Source: Voacanga thouarsii
Taxonomy: Eukaryota > Streptophyta > Magnoliopsida > Gentianales > Apocynaceae
Direction: 5' to 3'
Length of the DNA stretch: 64,000 nt
Assembly (NCBI GenBank): GCA_026120185.1
Contig: JANUWF010001719.1
Location: 806,001-870,000, forward strand
Shown: positions 47,419 through 58,450 of the stretch, piece by piece
Numbering within the stretch: the first letter of the stretch is position 1
Layout of the letters: each line of letters starts with the position of its first letter
Translations under genes and position numbers: made by a program
Notes under the pieces: generated by a model
What the model was told of the DNA's origin: nothing
Database searches by the model: none
What the model saw: the letters and a program-made list of their open reading frames with translations, nothing else

Positions 47419-49788
47419 ATAAAATAATACAAAATACGGATTTTAAATCTGTCATGTTTTGTATGTAATTTTTATATTTTTTTGATTGTGTTAAGTTTAC
47501 ATGTAAAATATATATATACACGTTGCATGAGATATTGTGATGTTGTGATGAGATTTGGAGTCACATATAATTATATATATAATTATCATAACGTTATATA
47601 CATATCTAAATCATATCGTTTGAATAAACATTTAATTAATATGCGTGAGTGTAAATATGACCATACAGTTATGTGACTAAATTTGTGTTAAGGGTTTGGA
47701 ATTTCAGAATGTTAGCAAGTTATGGGAACCTTGATGTCTTAGTTATTGCTGGAGACACACAGACGATGGAAACAAAGCAGCAGTACTGTTAAGTAAGATT
47801 AGCTTTTCTTGGCAATGTCGTACCGTGAATATCTATGCAATGAGAGGGACAAGTTCTTTATCAACTTTAATTATTAGATTAAAACTAAAAGAAGTATGAG
47901 ATTATAAGAACTAACGTTTGAACACATATGCCTCAAGTCAAGATAGGATTTGTCGTGGTTTATAATGTCCAAAATTCTGCTACTTTGAATTGGCTTATGA
48001 ACAAATGAGAGTTTTCTAGTGGAGGTTTATGGACATGGGACAAAAAGAAAGTAACCAGAGATGGAATTTAGGTGCAAAACGTCAAGAATCTAGTTATGTA
48101 TGACAGTCTACATCGAAGTAGGACAACTTTGACGCGCGCAGAATTTTGATGGAAAGACTGTTGTTTCTTAGGCAACCTTTTCATGGTTAAAGAAAGGGTT
48201 GAAAAATCTACAGGGTCTAACGCATCACCAAAGAAAGAAAGGAAGAAAGGGTGTTCTATGTTCTTGCGTTTTGAGGTTCATAATTGATTCAACATAAAAG
48301 TGGTCACAATATAACAGATCTTGTTGGGAAAATTCCGAGAGGAATATGTCCTTATAAGTTTGTAACGTAGACATTTTAAATTATAATTTATTAATTAAGT
48401 ATTTAATTTATAAGGTTCGCTCTTAAAATGTTAAAATATAAAAAATTTCAAATAAAATTTATTTTTTAAGATGTATAAATTTTGAAATTATCTATAAACA
48501 TCACCTTATATGCATCAAATCTCAAAGAATACTTTAAAAAATTTTAAAAATTATTTCACATACGTCATTTGTTAATTCTTAACAGATGAGATTCTTAATT
48601 TATACATTTATAAGTTATATGAGTTAAAATAGTCTTGAATACATTTTGGGCTGCTGAGTAGAAGATTGGTTGAAATTTTGATTTGTATTGAAGCTAATTT
48701 GCTAGCATTTCCATCATCAATGATGTCAGAAGGTGGGAACAAAAGACAGGAAGAAAGCGATGCATATCATTGAGAAAATCAGCCATAGGAAAGGAGGGTC
48801 CATTTCCATCATCGCTGAACAAAATATTCAAACGGTTGTCTTCAAAACTTCTTTCGGAAACTTTAAAAAAAAACTCAAACGGTTGTCTTCAAAACTCTGT
48901 GTGTTTTGCTGTAACTAAGCACATTGACTCCATTAGCTAATAGCCAGAAAGATGCAATAGAATGGCGGTGAAATCATGCCAGGAAAATGGCAGTACTTAA
49001 AAGACAGAGAAGGAATGATATTTAGCTAAATTGAAGGGATTGGCAGATCATTGACTTTTTGTCGTCCCTTTTTGACGAATTTAGGAAGTAGGAACTAGAC
49101 ATCAACTGGCTAGCTTGTTTCATCAAGGCTCCAATCCAATAGAATACTGCTATGTGTATGTCAAAACTAGCCCCGCAACCCCCTTGCATGGTATTCAAAA
49201 GGGTCGTTTCGATTTAATTTTCTAATTATAAATTAAATATAAAAATTAAATATAACTTAATTCGAATCAAAATTTTAAATCGATATTAATTTCTTGATCT
49301 TAATCAAATAACATATTAATTATATTCTTTATGCTTATTTTGTTTCTTTTCAGAATATGAAACCAATCAAGATGTTCAACTGGATTGATTAATTCAATCT
49401 AAATATGTCTAGAGAAGTAGCAGCCCACTTTCTTTCCAAGTTTCATTTTTCTTTTTTTAGTGGCATTAATTAATTACTATTTTTCCAGTTTCGTTCATCT
49501 TTCACCTTCAAGTAATTCTTATTTTTTAATCCTATATTGATGTAGATATGTATATGATATGTATCCACATCAATTAGTAAAAACTGTATAAGTAGTCGAT
49601 GAAGCCAATGCTGCTAACTGTTTCCTTTTCAAAAACGCTGATTGGACTTGGAAGACTTGTTGAGATATTAATATTCTTAATTATCCAGTACTAAGTTCCA
49701 ATTTCAGAATTACAAGACCTTGTTGATATCTTTCGTGTTTTTTTTTTCTTTTTGTGGGCTTGTTTCTGTTCCCCATTAAGCCCATCCC
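46755..49788. other. Intergenic stretch upstream of the zinc-finger gene
   Basis: No gene recognised. A TA microsatellite lies at 47381-47415 and a short direct repeat (TCAAACGGTTGTCTTCAAAA) at 48828-48848 and 48877-48897. The final kilobase is presumably promoter of the zinc-finger gene. Confidence 0.6.
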
Positions 49789-49795
49789 TATTTAA
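49789..49795 (+). promoter_or_regulatory. TATA-like box of the zinc-finger gene
   Basis: TATTTAA lies 69 bases before the start codon in a C-rich context, giving a leader of about 35-40 bases. Confidence 0.5.
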
Positions 49796-49843
49796 CCCTC
49801 TTCTCATTTTCACATTCCACATCATCTCTATCACCTATCTTAA

Positions 49844-49888
49844 ATGTTACAAGAATCATGGCTGCTGAGCTTGGGCTTCTGTCCTTGA
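49844..49888 (+). other. Short upstream reading frame overlapping the zinc-finger start
   Basis: An ATG 14 bases before the main start opens a 14-codon frame that ends inside the main coding region in another phase. Its context (T at -3) is weak, while the main ATG has A at -3 and G at +4, so most ribosomes should scan past it if the leader contains it. Confidence 0.5.
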
Positions 49889-50577
49889 CTCAGCTGCAAA
49901 AATTGGCTCAATTGCAACAACAGCAACAGCAACAACAACAACTGCAAAACTGCAAAACTAGTTCAACTTCCACTTCCCAGATGTGGAACCCTAAACAAGT
50001 TTCTCAAGATGAAGACGATTCGTGGGAAGTAAGAGCTTTTGAGCAAGACAGTGGCAACATCACTTGGCCGCCTCGGTCCTACACTTGCTCCTTTTGTAGA
50101 AGGGAATTCCGGTCTGCTCAAGCTCTAGGAGGCCACATGAATGTGCACCGCCGTGACCGTGCTAGGCTTCATCAAACACCTACTGGTACGAATAACCCCA
50201 CTGCCTCCTCTTCCGCAGCCTCCTCAACTCTCCTAATCCCAGCTCAAGAATTCGTCACAGATGGCGGATTATGCGTTCTCTACTCCTTACCTAACCCTAG
50301 TGGCGTCTTGACTCCCACCACGGTGAATTCTTTCATGGATTCACCATCTACTCTGCTTTCTATCTCTCCATTTGAAGCAAATAATTTGATCTCGCCTTGC
50401 CCTCCTACTTACACTTATCCAATAACACCACAGAGCATCAATTCATCTATTTGTCAATCTAGTAACTCTGAACCTTCACCTTCAAATAGCAACGATAACA
50501 ATCCCGATAATGGAGAAATCAAGAGGGAAACAGCCATTGAAGAGCTTGATCTGGAGCTCCGGCTCGGCCGCCAATAA
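49858..50577 (+). CDS. SUPERMAN/ZFP10-11-like C2H2 zinc-finger repressor, 239 aa
   Basis: This intronless gene encodes a nuclear transcriptional repressor of the plant single-C2H2 family, whose members (SUPERMAN, RABBIT EARS, ZFP10, ZFP11) limit cell division or set organ boundaries. A polyglutamine run covers residues 20-28. The finger runs from [11 protein letters not shown] to HMNVHRR: Cys77, Cys80, the plant-specific QALGGH at 88-93 and His97, followed by the basic RDRARL that extends DNA contact. The middle is serine/proline/asparagine-rich. The C-terminus carries the EAR repression motif LDLELRL (230-236), which recruits TOPLESS-type co-repressors. The start is the first ATG in good context, 69 bases after a TATA-like box. 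The exact orthologue is not fixed; the WEVRAFEQD lead-in favours the ZFP10/ZFP11 branch over SUPERMAN itself. Confidence 0.93.
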   Translation: MAAELGLLSLTQLQKLAQLQQQQQQQQQLQNCKTSSTSTSQMWNPKQVSQDEDDSWEVRAFEQDSGNITWPPRSYTCSFCRREFRSAQALGGHMNVHRRDRARLHQTPTGTNNPTASSSAASSTLLIPAQEFVTDGGLCVLYSLPNPSGVLTPTTVNSFMDSPSTLLSISPFEANNLISPCPPTYTYPITPQSINSSICQSSNSEPSPSNSNDNNPDNGEIKRETAIEELDLELRLGRQ

Positions 50578-51516
50578 TCCCACAGCATTATTACTGGGAA
50601 AGCAAGTATATTGTGTGAAATTTGTTTGTGCTTTCTATTTTGATTCATAGAGTGCCTCATCAAGTACAGTGTAACCTACAGCTTAGTTTTATATTGTGAG
50701 ATTGTTTATTTTTTATTTTGCTATTTTATGGTCATGGTTGGAAGAGATGAATACGGAAAAACTTACAAAAAAAAAAAAAAGACCCAGACTGTAAATTAGT
50801 TAAAAAAAGAAAAGAAGCATTAAGCTTAAGGTTAAATGAAAAGGTAAAAAATTTGCTATTAGGTTAAGAGTGAGACCTGACGTAGTTGCAGTGCAGTGTC
50901 ATTTTCTGTTATTGAACTCGGAGTAAAAGACTTGGCATTAGCTTCCGTAGGGATTATTACGTCTGGTTGATAAGGTATGGGCAAATAGCATGTTGATATA
51001 CAGCACATGATACAACGTATCCCCATTTTACTCCAACCTCTTATGAAAACCCATTAAGGGAAAAAACTAAAAAGTTACCTGTAATTACTTCGGATTCACC
51101 AGGTAATTAACCCAGCTAGGTAATTATTTTATGAGTTATTATAGGAAATTTTCTGTGCAATTATATAACCTTAGGTTAAATCGGTTTCTCTTTAATTAAT
51201 TTATATGTTATGGGTTTAAATTTTTTTTAAACAGTGTAAGTTTTTTCCTCTTGTCCCTTCTCGCAGATCCTCCTTATCTTTTAAACTTCAGGGTCATGTC
51301 CTGTTGTTCATTGTCTCTTTCACTCTCCGACACATAATCTGGAACTAGCAGATTGTTAGAAAAGTAATAATTCATCATGTTCTTATTGTGGCTTTTTGCT
51401 AGGAAGGTCTCTAACCATATATTCCTCTACATGTGCCAATAAATAATGAAGTTTCATTGCTTGATTTTACAAAATTTAACCACCAATACAATTGTGGAAT
51501 ATGTATAAATATATAA

Positions 51517-51567
<51 letters not shown>

Positions 51568-52576
51568 CCTTTCAATATATGTTGGCTGTTGTTTGTAGTA
51601 CTTTTCTTTTTGTCTTTTGCACATTTCAATTTTCTTATGTTTTAGTTGGTTGCTTCTACGAGTCTAGTTAATCTAGAAGAAGGATCAAAACTATTAAAAA
51701 AAAAAAAAAATCATTTAGACTGGTTCAATGACAAGAAGATTCGTAGTTTAATTTACTTCTTTACATTTCTCTTCTAGTGATTTTGGTTTGTCTGAAGAAA
51801 TCCAAATTATATATTGCTTTGTGATATAATTAAGCTTGAAACTGTTAAAAGTATTTTAATTTTAAAGCTAATATTTTGGTTTAACTTAATTAGTATTAGC
51901 TTTTGAATAAAATTATGTTTTCACTTGTTATGAATTGCTTATTAATTACTGCAAACTCAGAGCAACGTAAGACTTAAAAAACAAAAATCCTCAAAGATGA
52001 ATCAATTGATAATTCTTTCTCAGTTTCAATAATTTTAAATGTATTAAGTACTTGAAACCATAACATTCCAAAGATTTGGAATTCTAAGGTTCTATGTTTC
52101 TTTTATATATAGCTTGTGTTGATTGTACTAATAGATTTATTTATTTTTATTGTAAAGTTAAGGATAGGATAAATATTTCACGTCTAAAAGAAATTTTACA
52201 TTTTTAATTAAAAAAATAAAATATATTATATATATTATATATATTACACATATATAAATTTTATTAATATAATTCTTTTTGGAAAATTTTCTCCGTGATT
52301 ATATATCAAGTTAAACTTGCTAAATTACAAGAGGGAGATAAAGAATACTAAAGTATATGAGATTCCTACATTTGGCATTATGATAATAACAGAATAGTGT
52401 TGATTTCCCATATGTAGTTGTTCAGCATGCTAGTTTTAATTTATTAATCTTCATCTATTGGTGCAAAGACTTTTAAATAGAAATGAACTGATGATCATGT
52501 ATTTATGTCATATATTTTAACTTTTCGACCTTCATATATTAGCATTTACTTTATAAGGAAAGTACACTTAAATATA
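50578..52576. other. 3' flank of the zinc-finger gene, no other gene seen
   Basis: The first 150 bases are probably 3' UTR. Beyond it there is a compound TA microsatellite (51505-51564), and otherwise AT-rich sequence with no supported feature. Confidence 0.6.
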
Positions 52577-52578
52577 TA

Positions 52579-52879
52579 CTCCTTCTGCCCCAAAAACTCA
52601 TGTAAAAAATTTCTATTTTTTGTTATACCAAAATATTTATTAATCTCACAAATCAATAATAGGTTTATTGCTTACATTTCTAATTTTTCCATTTTTCAAT
52701 AAAAAATATGTACATTCTCAATAAATCATTAATGAATATATAGAAGAGAATAATTAATGAATTTTTTACTTTTATCTAAGAGTATAATAGTCATTTTCTA
52801 TTATAATTATACACGTTTTAATAGTTTCTTAATCTCTATATCATGTCCTAAGTTGATATGATTTTTAGGATGAAGGGAG
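52579..52879. mobile_element. Stowaway-like MITE 1 of 3
   Basis: The left end CTCCTTCTGCCCCAAAAACT and the right end (reverse complement CTCCCTTCATCCTAAAAATC) form terminal inverted repeats, with TA at 52577-52578 and 52880-52881. About 300 bases, non-coding. Confidence 0.75.
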
Positions 52880-53171
52880 TAGTAGTTTTATTCTGTTTTC
52901 AAATACAATATTACTTCATAAAATTTTTCACACATATTAAGAAACTAATTGAAATAACTAGTATACCCTTAATTATTAACTTTGAGCGCAGAGTCACTTA
53001 TTTCTATATATACATCTTAGTACTTGTTTAAGGGTTTGACTCATTTTTTGTGTGTAATTATATTAGAGGGTAAATAAGAAAAATAATGTCAACTTTTTGT
53101 AAAAATTCACTTATTGTACAACAAAATTATTCAACCAAAATGACACTTATTGTGAATCGGAGATAGTATTA

Positions 53172-53456
53172 CCTCCGTTTCATAATATAAGTCGTTTTAG
53201 ACTTATGCACAAGAATTAAGAGTCCTAAATTGTAAATAATTTTAAAACTAAATTTCTAAAAATACACATAATTAAGTCTTTATCTACTTCGATAATTGGA
53301 GAGAGTTATATCATATATAATTAGTGGAAAGAGAGAGATTGTAGGGAGGGGTAGAGTTGGAAAAGGTAATAAATTTTTATAAAACTTTATAAAATGACCT
53401 ATATTATGAAAAAACTTTTCAAATCTCAAATGACTTATACTGTGAAACGAATGTAG
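53172..53456. mobile_element. Stowaway-like MITE 2 of 3
   Basis: The left end CCTCCGTTTCATAATATAAG and the right end (reverse complement CTACATTCGTTTCACAGTAT) form terminal inverted repeats, with TA on both sides. Non-coding. Confidence 0.72.
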
Positions 53457-53542
53457 TACCATTTTCTATTTAACTCCATAAGTAAGAGTAATTTGTGGTG
53501 TCTAGTTTTAAAAACCTAACAGATAAGGTACCATAATTGTTA

Positions 53543-53824
53543 CTCCCTCCGTTTCATATTATTTGGCATTTTAGCCTTTATTTTTTGTTTTATAATATTT
53601 GACTCTTTACACATTTCTATACATCCATGATTAATATTTTTCAATATTCCCTTAAGTTTAGTCAAACTACATTTAATGAAAAGATAAAAATCGTGTAAAT
53701 GATTACTCACCTTTATATTTATTAGGGGTAAATTTGAAATATAATTAAAAAATATTTATTAATTTCAATATTCTTAATTTGTTGGCAAATGGCTAAAAGA
53801 CCAAATAATATAAAATGGAGGAAG
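53543..53824. mobile_element. Stowaway-like MITE 3 of 3
   Basis: The left end CTCCCTCCGTTTCATATTAT and the right end (reverse complement CTTCCTCCATTTTATATTAT) are close inverted repeats. TA flanks it at 53541-53542 and 53825-53826. It is the best preserved of the three. Confidence 0.8.
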
Positions 53825-55177
53825 TATCATTTAGATATTTAAGATAAAAATTGTTGAGATTGCTATTTTTTTAAAAGTTTATAATATATAAAATGATTAT
53901 AGCTAATTGGAAAAGTTAAGAAGTGATGATTTTTGTAATTCTCTATAGCCAGTATAGACATACATTGTTATATTTTTGACATAAAATACTCTCGTCATCT
54001 AGATTTAAATATTTTATTTAAATAAAAATATAGATATTCTTTTTTTTTTTTAACTAAAAAGAGCAGCCTGTTCATTTTTCCTATATAAATATAGATATTC
54101 AAATTCCTCGGATTATTGCTTCCTTCGTCCTAAAGTAAATATTCTTATTATTATTTTAGTTATTCTAAAATGAAGATATTTGGAAACCAATGTCTACTCC
54201 TTGCCTCACTAAAAAGAAAATAATAAATATGAATCCAATATACCTTATAATAATTCATCAAAGGCTGGTAGAAATGATGGCGGCCAATTATTTTTTCCAA
54301 AATCTTTATGTCACAAGTTATATATATATATATGCATATAATTTTAAATAAAAGAAGTATTTAATGTGAGCATATTTGATGCTACTTCATAATACTAGCA
54401 GATTAGTAAGATAATGCTGCGGCGCGTGTGTGGTTGCGGAGTTTTTCTCTTCAATATATCACTTACCCTTTATATTGAGGGAGTGGAAGGAGAGGATTGA
54501 ATGTTTATTGTTAATTAATTAATATATATAGGAGATAAATGTGACATAGGCAACTAATTTACATATCTTTTTATATTTTTAGATAAGCATAAACATTTTA
54601 TAATAAGAGCATTTTAATTAGTAAACATATATATTTCTCTTCTTTTCTATCTATTTTTGGACAAAATCAAATTGAAACTTTTTAACTAAATTTAATCTCT
54701 CTATTTCCCCTCCCTTTTCCTTCTCCTACAAAAATTAATCTAACTCCTATATCCTTCTCCTTTCTTTTCTTTTTCAACTCGTTCAATCCAAAACATAGTG
54801 TAAAAGGTATTGAAACCTCATACCTTTTAAGTTTTGCTTGATTTATCTGGTAGATTAATTGGGAAGACAAGGCATTTTAGAGTCCCTAGTGCTGTCCACA
54901 CTGCATTTGGCTTCTTTCTTTCTTTCTTCTCTCATATCATCAAGCGCAAAAGAACAGTACGTACATGCACTTTGCACATTATAGCCTTACAACATTTTGA
55001 GCTAATTAATGCATCACATCAGGTAGTGCTTATAAAGAGAAACATTAGCCCAAAGCTAATCCCTAAAATGAGAAGCTACACATTTTACGATATGATAACA
55101 TGTCCTAGCTATATAATATTTAATAAGACATTCATTTATACACATTTTCACAAAGATCCTAGCTATCAACGAAAAGT

Positions 55178-55212
55178 GGGGGTTTGGAAGGGGGGGGAGG
55201 GGTGGTTGGGGG
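55178..55212 (+). other. Predicted G-quadruplex motif
   Basis: Four G runs of 5, 8, 4 and 5 bases are separated by loops of 7, 1 and 5 bases (TTTGGAA, A, TGGTT). This meets the usual quadruplex rule on the plus strand, in an otherwise AT-rich region. Confidence 0.75.
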
Positions 55213-55753
55213 TGTATATCTCCTGTAAAGCAAAAAATGATCTAATTTTGGAGAACTGGCATCTTTCTAAATTTTTTTCAACCACACTTCCAAATGCTAG
55301 ATGCTAAATTCAAGTTCTTGATTGATTATCTGTTTAATTTGGTACTCAAATACTCTTGAGCAAGGTGAAGTGCCAACAAAATTTAATTGTGATTTTTCAA
55401 GTTTGATGAATACAAAATATTCAGTTCATCATAGACCTTTAAGGTGCAAATTATGTGTATGCAAGTGGATGTATAGAATATTCTTACTTGAATAGATAAC
55501 AGGTTCCAAATATTTAAATATTAGGCTCCAAAAAAGGGAAAAAACAAAAGGGGGATGCTTGTTCAATGTCTACAATCCAACTTTTTTCTCTTCCTTAATT
55601 TGCTTTTATTTCTTAGGCGAATGGGGTGTTAAACAGGGTTTTAGCAAATCATTCATGAATAATAAACATTAAAATTTGAAAATCAGAGCAACTGTGTTCT
55701 ACAATTGGGATATTTTCATGATACACACACAAAAAAAAAAAAAAAAAGGAAAA

Positions 55754-55792
<39 letters not shown>

Positions 55793-56611
55793 CTTGCATC
55801 CTGCTTTAGCTAAAGCATCCATGCGGTCGTTAATCTCACAATAAATATGATAAATCCAAATAGACTGAAATAAATTCTACAAGTCAGCTTATTAATTAGC
55901 TTTTATATACTTATCTCTCTTTCCTTTAAGTTCACCATTCAATACCTACTCCCTTAGGCTAGTAATGTAGAAGATCAAATACCTAACTTGTAATTTAAAA
56001 AAAAAAAAAATCAAAATCTGATTCCACTTGTATCCAAAGTATAATTCTTTTTAAAAAAAAAACAAAAAGAGTACTGTTGGAGTTCCCTAAATGCCTTTTA
56101 GTTAAATATATATACACACTATACATTCAAGAAAAGGAAGAATAGTGGTGAGAATTCCATATTCCTTAGGGTTACAATAGTAATTAACACAGATTCTGCT
56201 TCTAATTAATTTTGTATCAAAACACAACTAGCTAGTTAAGCTGAAATTAAAATGAATTTGAGTGAAATAATAGGAGATCTAGTAGGTAATAGGTATATGT
56301 GTCTTCCACGTTCCATATGAAATATCTTTATCTTCCCTGAAGATAGCAAAAACTACTGGAGAAATTTTGATATCACCCCTATTAAGTACTGAGACACAGA
56401 CAAACATGCTTATGGGGTCCTGTGTTCTGATCAATTTCATCTTCTTTCAAGATACCCTTCTCCACTTGACCAACAAAAAAACAAATGCAAAATGAAGGAA
56501 AGAAAAATATTCACCTAAGAAGTTAGCCCCTTGTTGCACCAGTATTCATTATTCCTAGCCAGTCAATAAATCATGAAAGGACCATCTTCAACTATCACAT
56601 CCATGTCTCCA

Positions 56612-56618
56612 TATAAAA
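56612..56618 (+). promoter_or_regulatory. TATA box without a following reading frame
   Basis: TATAAAA in a good plant context (CTCCATATAAAAGTG) is followed by C-rich sequence but no coding frame. It could serve a non-coding transcript that includes the hairpin at 56790-56866. Confidence 0.3.
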
Positions 56619-56789
56619 GTGTGTACACATGCTACATATCCATCACCCACCTCTACCCCAATCTCTTTTTTGCTCAAGCTTAAACTTAAACCTCCCGCTT
56701 TAAAATCACATTAAACCATGGAATGAAACAGTGAATAGTGACAAAGTTCCCCAACATAACCAATGGGGTAAACCAATAACTGACCATAC

Positions 56790-56866
56790 AACATTGTGCT
56801 AAGACAGCTTCTCAATGTAAGGCACTCAAGTTTTGCAAGAAGCAGCAGATACACAGCACAATATTT
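56790..56866 (+). other. Imperfect hairpin, candidate small-RNA precursor
   Basis: AACATTGTGCTAAGACAGCT on the 5' side pairs with AGCACAATATT and AGAAG on the 3' side, forming a stem of about 27 positions with an internal bulge and a loop of about 20 bases. The size fits a plant miRNA foldback, but I recognise no known mature miRNA in it. Confidence 0.25.
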
Positions 56867-57837
56867 CTTGAACAATCGATATATGTACTGCTTCTTTGTC
56901 ATTCATATTACACGACTATCCTCTTTTTTCAAAAGATTTGTGGCATAAACGTAGTTTAATTGCTTCTTTCCATACACAAATGATGATTATATTTGAGACG
57001 GAAAGGATATTAATAGTGATAACGGACTTGAGTCAAAATAGTATTTCAATGGGTTATGTTCGTTTTATCCTGCGAATGTTTGTTCTCTTTTTCCATTCCA
57101 AAAGTTTGGCAAAGAGACATTATGAGTCTCTTGAACTAATATTCAAGTTGAAGCTCTCTTATTAATTGGTTTGTAGAACTAAATAAATTACATATAGAGT
57201 GGACCCCCAACAAAAAATTTGAACATTATTCAGGGCCAGCTAAGGGATCAGAATAGGCGTGAAGAGATTTTAAGTTATTGGCAGCACCGATGCTTTGGTC
57301 CCCCTCTCCCTCCCCACTATTTTAGAGTCTCAGCCTCTCATTTTTTGAATGAGATGGTTCAGCTCACATATCTCAGAACCATGAATTCAGTGTCCACGAA
57401 GCATTTATAGCCTTTTTCTCTTCTCTATATCATGATGATAGAAAGAGTACTGTTGGTTGAGACTTGACATCTAGAAACTTGATTTCATGAGGCCAAAACC
57501 CAAAATGTTTTCCTACTCGTGTATGCATAAACATTGTCACGCGTTAAAGTTACAATTTATTGTCATGTACATATAAATCTTGAGCCGGTAATGCGTGCTT
57601 CGAGCCTCACTCCACAACTTACCAAGGCCCTAGAAACCCGAGGAAAGAAAGAATATGGTGAACAACATTATGCTGACAGAAAAGTCATAAAACACGTAAA
57701 AGTAAATCTCCTATGCTGAAAATAAAAATGGCCACACAAAAGAAAAGAAATCCTAGTGCTCTGAGAGAGAGACGAGTAAAGGACACAGACAAGTGTGTGT
57801 CTGTATGCGTGTGTGTTGTGCGGCCTTCTGACAATAA

Positions 57838-57948
57838 ATATCGACAAAGATTCGGTAAGTGAAAAAGGCGGATGCTGAGGATCTCTGTAACTGGGATAGG
57901 AGAAGAGAAGGAGAGAGAGGTAAGTAATATCGACAAAGATTCGGATAC
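57838..57948. repeat. Short spaced direct repeat
   Basis: AATATCGACAAAGATTCGG occurs at 57838 and again at 57927, 89 bases apart, flanking a purine-rich segment. Confidence 0.85.
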
Positions 57949-58408
57949 TCATATAGTATAGCAGTAAAGTAAAAAGTTTTTGTTGCAGAGATGATATCAG
58001 AAAGCAAGAAAAAAAGAGATGTCTTACAAGATTTTAATGGCCATGTGTGGTATGCGGTGCTGGGTATTAGTACTGGGGTGGGGTCAGAAACAGCAATCAC
58101 TGCGGTAGTGTGGTTTTGAGGTTTAGTCTTCTTCAAGTGCATGGGCTCGAATATCCAGTCGCCCTTAACAGTAATCATCATCCCCTTCTTTTTCCTTATC
58201 TTCAACTGCATCTGCATGGACGCCTGCTGCCTCTTTTCTCACCACCCAAAGAACAGTAACAGCGACTCCTCTGTGCAACAAAATGTGCCTTTCCAAGAAC
58301 ACTGATTAGCAAATGCCATTTATAATCTCTCCTTGCAGTGATCTGTTAGGTTTCCATTAAGCAGGGCGGACACAATTGTAACGCAACCCCGCGCCCCCCC
58401 CCCCCCAT

Positions 58409-58450
<42 letters not shown>

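Noticed and set aside
54834..55307. 157-codon open frame on the plus strand
   Set aside because: No family resemblance, and it runs through the homopolymeric G-rich motif; no promoter or splice support.
57753..58217. 154-codon open frame on the minus strand
   Set aside because: No domain, low-complexity leucine/serine composition, and several overlapping frames of similar length; looks like chance in pyrimidine-rich DNA.
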